Positions 1-4,158 of a stretch of DNA of 6,116 nucleotides are shown one piece after another. Positions within the stretch are counted from its first letter, which is position 1. Every line of letters begins with the position of its first letter. Made by a program: the position numbers and the translations under genes. Where the stretch lies: positions 1 to 6,116 of the forward strand of contig CAKUGX010000108.1 of the NCBI GenBank assembly GCA_934654765.1, given 5' to 3'. Source of the stretch: an uncultured Collinsella sp. (lineage in GTDB: Bacteria; Actinomycetota; Coriobacteriia; Coriobacteriales; Coriobacteriaceae). The notes beneath the pieces were generated by a model, which saw nothing but the letters and a program-made list of their open reading frames with translations, ran no database searches and was not told the DNA's origin.

Positions 1-1282
1 GACGGATAGCGTCGAGCAGCGACGTCTTGCCGTGGTCGACGTGGCCCATGACGACGACGACCGGTGCGCGCGGCTTAAGGTCGGCGGGATCGTCGTAGAA
101 CGAGAAGGTGTTCTCCTCCTCGGGGGTGATGATCTTGATCTGACGGCCCAGGTCGTCGGCAACGAGCTCGACGAGGTCGTCGGACATGGACTGCGTCATG
201 GTGAGCGGCGTACCCAGCAGGAACAGGCGCTTGATGATGTCGTTGGCCGGAACGTCGAGAGCCTCGGCGAGCTCCTGGACGGTAACGCCCTGGGAGACCT
301 TGATGGCGTCGAGCTCCTCGGGGTTCACGCCCTGGGCCAGCGCCTCCTCTATCTTGCGCTCCTCCTGAGCCTTGGCAGCCTCGCGTTCGCGCTTCTCCTT
401 GCGCTTCTTGCGGCGACCGGTGGACTCGCGAGAGGCCTCCTCGACGGCGGCACGAGCCTCCTCGAGGACCTTCTCACGGCTGTACTCCTCGGCCTCGCGA
501 GCCATGCGGCTGTAGTGATCCTCTTCGTTGTTGTGACCGCCCTTGCGCTTCTTGCCCTTGCCCTGCTTGTCGGGGTTGGGGAAGTCCATGCCGGCAGCGA
601 CGTTGTTGCTGGCGTTGGTGCGATGGCTGTGCGGACGGCTCTCGGAAGCGTTGCGCTCGGAGTTGTTGTCGGAGGCGTTGCGATCGTTACGACGGCCACC
701 GCGGCGGTCGTTGTTGCCGCCACGACGGTTACCACGCTCAGCGGCGCGCTCGGCCTTGGCCTTGTCCTCGGCGTCCTTCTTCTCCTTGAGCACGGTCTCC
801 TGTGCGGCGATCTGGTCGAGCAGCGAACGGAAGCGCGAACCGGAGTCGGAAGCGGGAACGGCGCGGCGCTGAGCCTCGCGGGCAGCCTCCTCCTTCTCGC
901 GGGCAAGGCGCTCCTGCTCGGCCTTCTTCTTGGCCTCAGCCTCGGCACGGGCGGCCTCCTCGGCAGCCTGAGCTGCGGCAAACTGGCGGCGCTCCTCCTC
1001 GCGTGCCTTCTCGGCGGCGATGCGCTCGCGCTCGGCCTCGGCGGCGCGTGCGGCCTCCTCGGCGGCAGCTGCCTGCTCCTCGGCCTGCTTGGCAGCCTCG
1101 ACTTCCTGGGCGCGGGCCTCAATCACCGAGGCGAGCTGCTTGCGGACCATAGCGACATAAGCGTCCTCCAAGGTGGAGGAAGCAGACTTAGCGGGAATCT
1201 TCATTTCGGCGAGATGACCCATCAGTTCTTTGGAGGTCATGCCGAACTCTTTGGCCAGGGTGGACACACGGACTTTTGCCAT
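1..1282 (-). CDS. infB: Translation initiation factor IF-2, N-terminal part (cut by window edge)
   Basis: IF2 is the GTPase that brings initiator fMet-tRNA to the 30S subunit and promotes 50S joining in the cytoplasm. The 427 visible codons begin at ATG 1282-1280 (MAKVRVSTLAKEFG), six bases after an AGGTGA ribosome binding site. Residues 1-50 are a first IF2_N domain. Residues 55-140 are an Ala/Glu/Arg-rich, probably helical coiled-coil stretch. Residues 183-226 are a disordered Arg/Gly/Asn/Ser-rich tract, and residues 240-310 are highly charged. A second IF2_N domain spans about 325-385 (VTVQELAEALDVPANDIIKR). The G1 P-loop GHVDHGKT is at residues 413-420, six codons before the edge. The rest of the G domain and domains II-IV are off-window. 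The N-terminal extension is long, as in many actinobacterial IF2 proteins. It is the third gene of the rimP-nusA-infB operon. The identification is secure; internal initiation to give shorter isoforms cannot be judged. Confidence 0.97.
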   Translation of the reverse strand, partial: MAKVRVSTLAKEFGMTSKELMGHLAEMKIPAKSASSTLEDAYVAMVRKQLASVIEARAQEVEAAKQAEEQAAAAEEAARAAEAERERIAAEKAREEERRQFAAAQAAEEAARAEAEAKKKAEQERLAREKEEAAREAQRRAVPASDSGSRFRSLLDQIAAQETVLKEKKDAEDKAKAERAAERGNRRGGNNDRRGGRRNDRNASDNNSERNASESRPHSHRTNASNNVAAGMDFPNPDKQGKGKKRKGGHNNEEDHYSRMAREAEEYSREKVLEEARAAVEEASRESTGRRKKRKEKREREAAKAQEERKIEEALAQGVNPEELDAIKVSQGVTVQELAEALDVPANDIIKRLFLLGTPLTMTQSMSDDLVELVADDLGRQIKIITPEEENTFSFYDDPADLKPRAPVVVVMGHVDHGKTSLLDAIR

Positions 1283-1288
1283 ATGACT

Positions 1289-1294
1289 TCACCT
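1289..1294 (-). promoter_or_regulatory. Ribosome binding site of infB
   Basis: AGGTGA on the minus strand lies six bases upstream of the infB ATG (1282) and follows the 1301-1322 hairpin by only a few bases. It fixes the start at 1282. The next in-frame ATG codons downstream (M15, M21) fall inside the conserved first IF2_N domain. Confidence 0.75.
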
Positions 1295-1300
1295 ACCCTT

Positions 1301-1322
1301 TCTGGCACCTTGGGTGCCTAGA
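1301..1322 (-). other. Hairpin in the nusA-infB spacer next to the infB ribosome binding site
   Basis: On the minus-strand transcript GGCACC pairs with GGUGCC (1304-1309 with 1313-1318) around a three-base loop. UCU/AGA extends the stem beyond one bulged A, giving about nine base pairs. The stem ends six bases before the infB Shine-Dalgarno. The bases that follow are purine-rich rather than U-rich, so it is not an intrinsic terminator. A role in infB translation or mRNA stability is possible but is inference. Confidence 0.45.
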
Positions 1323-1342
1323 GACTGAACGAGCGTGGGATA

Positions 1343-1365
1343 CGCGCCAGGACCCGCCCGGCGCG
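1343..1365 (-). other. GC-rich inverted repeat just after the nusA stop
   Basis: CGCGCC (1343-1348) and GGCGCG (1360-1365) form a six-pair GC stem with an 11-base loop, starting nine bases downstream of the nusA stop codon. No U-tract follows it on the minus strand, so termination is not indicated. It could slow 3' exonuclease decay or act as a transcription pause. In DNA this GC-rich, a stem this short may also arise by chance. Confidence 0.3.
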
Positions 1366-1373
1366 ACCGCGCG

Positions 1374-2621
1374 CTAGATCAGATCCTCCGCATCATCGAA
1401 GGCGTCGGTGTCGTGGACACCGCAGAAACGGGAGCCGGGACGAGCCTGGTTGCGGCACTGGATGCCGTCCTCGGACACGTACTCGCAGCGGCGGACGTCC
1501 TCGTCCTCCTCGTCACCGATCAGGTCGGCGGCGGGCTCCTCGTGAACGGGAACGTTCTTGAGGATGTCGGCGGCAAGCGTCTCGGACTTGATGTCGATGT
1601 GCCAGCCGGTCAGGCGCGCGGCGAGGCGGGCGTTCTGGCCCTCCTTGCCGATGGCGAGGGACAGCTGGTCGTCGGGGACGATGACGCCGGCGTAGGCCTT
1701 CTCCTCGTCAATGAGGACGCGGGTGACCTTAGCGGGCGACAGGGCGTTGGCGACGTAGACGGCAGGATCGGCATCCCACAGGATGACGTCGACGCGCTCG
1801 CCACGGAGCTCGCCCACAACAGCGCGAACACGGCTGCCCTTGGGGCCGACGCAGGCGCCCACGGGATCCAGACGATCGTCGAGCGAATGGACGGCGACCT
1901 TGGAGCGCTGACCGGGCTCGCGGGCGATCGACTTGATCTGGACGGTGCCCTCATAGATCTCGGGCACCTCCTGCTCAAACAGACGACGCATGAGCTCGGG
2001 GTGGGTACGGGAGATGACAATCGGCGGACGGCTGTGCTCGCCACGGACCGGCTGCAGGTTGGAGTTGGGGTCGCGAACGTCGATGATCACGGCCTTGATG
2101 TGCTGGTTGTGCAGGTAGCGCTCGCCCATCGGACGCTCGTTGCGCTCGTTCTCGTAACGGCGCTGATCGAAGTGCGGCAGCTCGGCCTCGACGCCTTCGC
2201 GAATCTTGACGATCGTGAAGTCGGGCGTGGACTGCAGCACGGTGCCGCTGATGAGGTCACCGATGCGGCCGGAGAACTCCTCGTAGATCTGCTCGCGGGC
2301 GGAGTTACGCACGATGGCGTTGATCTCGGCCTTGGCGTGCTGGGCAGCGATGCGGCTCGTGTTCTTGGGGGTGACGTCGATCTCCTCGAACTCGGTGAAG
2401 TTGCCCTCCTCGTCCATGGAATCGTCGATCGGCTCCAGGCGGTAGACGTAGATCTTGCCGGTGGTGCGGTCGATGGTCACCTTGGCGCCCCACTCAAGAT
2501 GCAGGATCTCAGCATAGCTCTTGGCGAGCGACTGCTCCAGGCGGTCGATCAGGTAGAGCTGGTCGATGTGCTTCTCCTGGCAAAGCTCCATCAGGGCGGA
2601 CATCATGTCGGATGCTGCCAT
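1374..2621 (-). CDS. nusA: Transcription termination/antitermination factor NusA with C-terminal Cys/His finger-like tail
   Basis: NusA binds RNA polymerase and nascent RNA, and modulates pausing, intrinsic termination and antitermination. The 415-residue product shows the NusA N-terminal RNAP-binding domain (about 1-125, with [17 protein letters not shown] at 24-40), an S1 domain (about 126-200), KH1 (with [20 protein letters not shown] at 255-274) and KH2 (with [20 protein letters not shown] at 320-339). The core ends near residue 350. An acidic linker (366-376) and a tail with C379, C389, C400 and H403 (C-x9-C-x10-C-x2-H) follow, then an acidic end. The E. coli acidic-repeat domains are absent. 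The start at 2621 lies one base after the rimP stop, with a GGAAGG ribosome binding site inside the rimP 3' end, so translation is probably coupled. The core assignment is certain. Zinc binding by the tail is inferred from residue spacing only. Confidence 0.97.
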   Translation of the reverse strand: MAASDMMSALMELCQEKHIDQLYLIDRLEQSLAKSYAEILHLEWGAKVTIDRTTGKIYVYRLEPIDDSMDEEGNFTEFEEIDVTPKNTSRIAAQHAKAEINAIVRNSAREQIYEEFSGRIGDLISGTVLQSTPDFTIVKIREGVEAELPHFDQRRYENERNERPMGERYLHNQHIKAVIIDVRDPNSNLQPVRGEHSRPPIVISRTHPELMRRLFEQEVPEIYEGTVQIKSIAREPGQRSKVAVHSLDDRLDPVGACVGPKGSRVRAVVGELRGERVDVILWDADPAVYVANALSPAKVTRVLIDEEKAYAGVIVPDDQLSLAIGKEGQNARLAARLTGWHIDIKSETLAADILKNVPVHEEPAADLIGDEEDEDVRRCEYVSEDGIQCRNQARPGSRFCGVHDTDAFDDAEDLI

Positions 2622-2622
2622 C

Positions 2623-3117
2623 TTACTTTCCTTCCTTCGCGGGCTTGAAGTCGTAGGTGGGCTTCAACTTGCACTTTTTAACATCAGAGAAATCGAGGGT
2701 AACGGACTCGCCGTCCTCGAGCTCGAGGGTCACGTTCGTCTCGGTGGCGGTGGCAATCTTGCCGGCGTACTTGCGACGGCCCTCGGTGACGGTGGAGGTG
2801 AGCTCGCAGTTCTCGCCCACAAAGCGGGCAAAGTCGCGAGGACGGCGCAGCGGGCGCGCCATGCCCGGGCTCGACACCTCGAGCGTATAGCTCGAAGAGA
2901 TAGGGTCGAGCTCCTCGATCACATCGCCGACCCACTTGGTGTTGGCCGTGACGTCGTTGAGCGACAGGCTCTGACCCTCGGCACCCTCGATACGCACGCG
3001 CACGCAGGGGGCCTTGGTGGCACCCACGAGCTCGACGTCGACGATGTCGACATCGTGCTGGGGAGCGACGGCCTCGAGTGCGTCGATAATCGCCTGCTCG
3101 GTCTTGGTCTTGACCAT
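2623..3117 (-). CDS. rimP: Ribosome maturation factor RimP
   Basis: RimP assists late maturation of the 30S subunit. The 164-residue product has the usual length. An N-terminal alpha/beta domain (about 1-85) contains DVDIVDVELVGA (22-33). The family signature follows: YTLEVSSPGMARPL at 77-90, then RPRDFARFVG at 92-101. A C-terminal Sm-like beta domain (about 95-155) ends in DFSDVKKCKLKP (142-153). The start at ATG 3117 is chosen because a perfect GGAGGT sits six bases upstream. The frame stays open further upstream to an ATG at 3453, but that extension would cross the promoter and terminator hairpin and has no recognisable homology. It is the first gene of the operon, one base before nusA, and is probably controlled by the leader at 3118-3228. 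Confidence 0.97.
   Translation of the reverse strand: MVKTKTEQAIIDALEAVAPQHDVDIVDVELVGATKAPCVRVRIEGAEGQSLSLNDVTANTKWVGDVIEELDPISSSYTLEVSSPGMARPLRRPRDFARFVGENCELTSTVTEGRRKYAGKIATATETNVTLELEDGESVTLDFSDVKKCKLKPTYDFKPAKEGK
2630..2635 (-). promoter_or_regulatory. Ribosome binding site of nusA inside the rimP 3' end
   Basis: GGAAGG on the minus strand lies eight bases before the nusA ATG (2621-2619) and within the last codons of rimP. It supports that start over the nearby in-frame ATGs at codons 6 and 7, and suggests that ribosomes finishing rimP re-initiate on nusA. Confidence 0.6.
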
Positions 3118-3123
3118 TGCGGC

Positions 3124-3129
3124 ACCTCC
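3124..3129 (-). promoter_or_regulatory. Ribosome binding site that decides the rimP start
   Basis: GGAGGT on the minus strand, six bases before ATG 3117. An alternative in-frame ATG at 3135 lies upstream of this site and would have no Shine-Dalgarno of its own, so 3117 is the supported start. Confidence 0.85.
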
Positions 3130-3137
3130 ATCCATAC

Positions 3138-3170
3138 AAAAAAGAAGCGGGGCCGAAACCCCACTTCTTT
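3138..3170 (-). terminator. Intrinsic-terminator-like hairpin in the rimP-nusA-infB leader (candidate attenuator)
   Basis: In the minus-strand transcript, the arm AAAGAAGUGGGG (3170-3159) pairs along all 12 positions with CCCCGCUUCUUU (3152-3141), with a single G-U wobble (3148/3163). The loop is UUUCGG. The 3' arm runs directly into a U-run (3143-3138), after which the tract is broken by G-U-A. On the plus strand the wobble becomes a C/A mismatch and no T-tract follows, so the element is oriented toward rimP. It lies between the predicted promoter and the rimP ribosome binding site, and no minus-strand gene ends here. A leader attenuator therefore fits better than a gene-end terminator. No classical antiterminator pairing is visible in the short upstream leader. 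Confidence 0.75.
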
Positions 3171-3173
3171 CAA

Positions 3174-3185
3174 TTACAACTTCAT
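3174..3185 (-). other. Possible three-codon leader ORF (Met-Lys-Leu-stop)
   Basis: ATG AAG TTG TAA lies about four bases after the predicted transcription start and three bases before the terminator hairpin. There is no room for a Shine-Dalgarno, so it would have to be translated as an almost leaderless ORF. An ORF this short can easily arise by chance, so it is recorded only because of its place in the leader. Confidence 0.15.
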
Positions 3186-3228
3186 TTGCAAGCAAACTAT
3201 AGCAATACCTGCGCAAACGTGCAAGCAC
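3185..3228. promoter_or_regulatory. Two matching dyads flanking the rimP promoter (candidate operators)
   Basis: TTTGCAAGCAAA (3185-3196) and GTGCAAGCAC (3219-3228) share the core TGCAAGCA. Each is a two-arm dyad around a central AA. Their centres are 33 bases apart, about three helical turns. One overlaps the -35 and the other abuts the -10 and covers the predicted start. That arrangement resembles paired repressor sites. No regulator is identified, and part of the match may simply reflect promoter sequence. Confidence 0.35.
3196..3224 (-). promoter_or_regulatory. Sigma-70-type promoter for rimP-nusA-infB
   Basis: On the minus strand, -35 TTGCAC (3224-3219) is followed after exactly 17 bases by -10 TATAGT (3201-3196). 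Each hexamer has two mismatches or fewer to consensus. The predicted start is near 3187-3189, giving a leader of about 70 bases that holds the terminator hairpin and the rimP ribosome binding site. It is the best promoter in the intergenic region. Confidence 0.75.
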
Positions 3229-3474
3229 AACGCAAACCCGCAGGTCAGTGTGCGCACAGGTTCTCCACAAGAATAGGACAATTGGACCGATAGTACCGTG
3301 CGGAGCGCGCCCGAGAGCGCAAGAACGGGCCATGCGTCCCAGCCCGTCAGGCGAATCGGGCCCTATGGGCATTCCGACCTTGGGCGCGCATAGGTCAGAC
3401 TGACGTTTAGGGACATTCTGCAGCAAAAGGCCGTCCGCACGCATTGGCCACACAACCTTCCAGGACCCTACGGC
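3229..3474. other. GC-rich intergenic stretch with nested inverted repeats, no gene recognised
   Basis: Together with the leader this makes a 369-base non-coding gap. It has several inverted repeats: GCGCGCCC (3305-3312) with GGGCGCGC (3382-3389); ACGGGC (3325-3330) with GCCCGT (3342-3347); GCCC-TAT-GGGC (3360-3370); and, competing with the latter two, GCCCG (3342-3346) with CGGGC (3357-3361). A 10-base palindrome TGTGCGCACA lies at 3249-3258. I see no convincing promoter for the plus-strand lipoprotein gene and no gene with a ribosome binding site. It may be a structured 5' UTR, an interspersed repeat or only GC-rich spacer. Confidence 0.4.
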
Positions 3475-3481
3475 AAGGAGG
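3475..3481 (+). promoter_or_regulatory. Ribosome binding site of the lipoprotein gene
   Basis: AAGGAGG, five bases before ATG 3487, is a near-perfect anti-16S match. It fixes the start at the codon that gives a proper lipoprotein signal peptide. Confidence 0.85.
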
Positions 3482-3486
3482 CACCC

Positions 3487-4059
3487 ATGAAACGTCTCGG
3501 CACCCTCTGCACGATCGCGCTCGCCATCGCAGCATGCTCATTGGCCCTGGCGGGCTGCAACACCATCAATGGCAAAACCGGTCCGTGTGAGCCAGATTCC
3601 GGAAGCACCAAAGCCGTGGAGGAAACAGAGCCCACGGAAAGCTTCGATAAAATAAACGAAGACATCGTCGACCCCCAGGGTCTGGGCCCCGAACCCCAAG
3701 AGCAGTTCCCTATCGACCTTGAAGCGGATGAGAACGTCCACGTCACCTGCATCGGCAAGGACACGGATGGCTACGGAGACGCCGTGTTGGTCTTTACGGT
3801 GACCAATAACACCGGTGTCGACATGATGTTTGGCGATGTTGACTCCTACGCCTACGTCAACGGCGTGGTCCGCGACGTGCGCATGCGCCAGCCGGTCGCC
3901 GCAGGCGAGGAAACGCGCGCCATGCTCACCTTTGTCGGCACGTTCGACGATCCGGACTTTGATGTGAACAACGACCTCAACGACATCTACCTCAACATCT
4001 GGATGTTCGAGGAGCAAACGGGCAACGTCTACTTTAGGGACCTGGTGCACATCCCGTAA
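3487..4059 (+). CDS. Small secreted lipoprotein of unknown function, Ig-like beta domain
   Basis: This 190-residue protein is likely exported by Sec and anchored to the outer face of the membrane. It has a K-R n-region and a hydrophobic stretch (4-22), then a lipobox L21-A22-G23-C24, where signal peptidase II would cleave before the lipidated C24. Residues 25-80 are a Pro/Glu/Asp-rich, probably unstructured linker. Residues 83-190 alternate hydrophobic and polar positions as in a beta-sandwich, including DAVLVFTVTNNTGVDMMFG (98-116), a pattern seen in DUF4352/DUF5067-type extracellular lipoprotein domains. That family match is tentative. No catalytic motif is visible. It is a single plus-strand gene, divergent from the rimP operon and convergent with leuS, ending at a shared terminator. 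Nothing in the context ties it to translation. The coding call is strong; the function is unknown. Confidence 0.9.
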   Translation: MKRLGTLCTIALAIAACSLALAGCNTINGKTGPCEPDSGSTKAVEETEPTESFDKINEDIVDPQGLGPEPQEQFPIDLEADENVHVTCIGKDTDGYGDAVLVFTVTNNTGVDMMFGDVDSYAYVNGVVRDVRMRQPVAAGEETRAMLTFVGTFDDPDFDVNNDLNDIYLNIWMFEEQTGNVYFRDLVHIP

Positions 4060-4094
4060 AAGGCAGGGCTAGGCTAAGCGGCAAACCGATACAT

Positions 4095-4134
4095 AAAACG
4101 AGGGACGAACCAACCGGATCGTCCCTCGTCTTTT
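4095..4134. terminator. Bidirectional intrinsic terminator between the lipoprotein gene and leuS
   Basis: An 11-pair perfect stem (ACGAGGGACGA at 4098-4108 with its complement at 4119-4129) is extended inward, past one A/A mismatch, by two C-G pairs around an AACC loop. A TTTT run follows on the plus strand (4131-4134), and the AAAA at 4095-4098 gives a U-run on the minus strand. It lies 38 bases past the lipoprotein stop and 29 bases past the leuS stop, so it serves both convergent genes. Confidence 0.93.
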
Positions 4135-4158
4135 GCATGTCAGCTTTGCGCGTGGCGC

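Noticed and set aside
32..1321. Long plus-strand open frame (429 codons) antisense to infB
   Set aside because: It is a Leu/Gly/Ala-rich shadow of the GC-biased infB codons, with no ribosome binding site or family resemblance, whereas the minus strand encodes clear IF2 domains.
1335..2648. Long plus-strand open frame (437 codons) antisense to nusA
   Set aside because: It mirrors nusA codon bias. The minus-strand frame carries S1 and KH domains, and the antisense product has no recognisable features.
3249..3258. Perfect 10-base palindrome TGTGCGCACA as an operator
   Set aside because: Palindromes of this length are expected several times in a window this size. It lies about 25 bases upstream of the -35 and has no second copy.
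3261..3269. TTCTCCACA, one mismatch from a DnaA box
   Set aside because: It is a single imperfect copy with no AT-rich unwinding region, no further boxes and no dnaA/dnaN context, so it is not an origin.
3380..3408. TTGGGC as a -35 for the lipoprotein gene
   Set aside because: No acceptable -10 hexamer occurs 16-19 bases downstream, and other candidates in the gap were no better.
3118..3453. 112-codon upstream extension of rimP to an ATG at 3453
   Set aside because: It would run through the predicted promoter and terminator hairpin. It lacks a ribosome binding site, does not resemble RimP, and the start at 3117 has a perfect Shine-Dalgarno.
3538..4050. 170-codon minus-strand frame opposite the lipoprotein gene
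   Set aside because: It has no signal, motif or ribosome binding site. The plus strand has a strong ribosome binding site, lipobox and beta-domain pattern.
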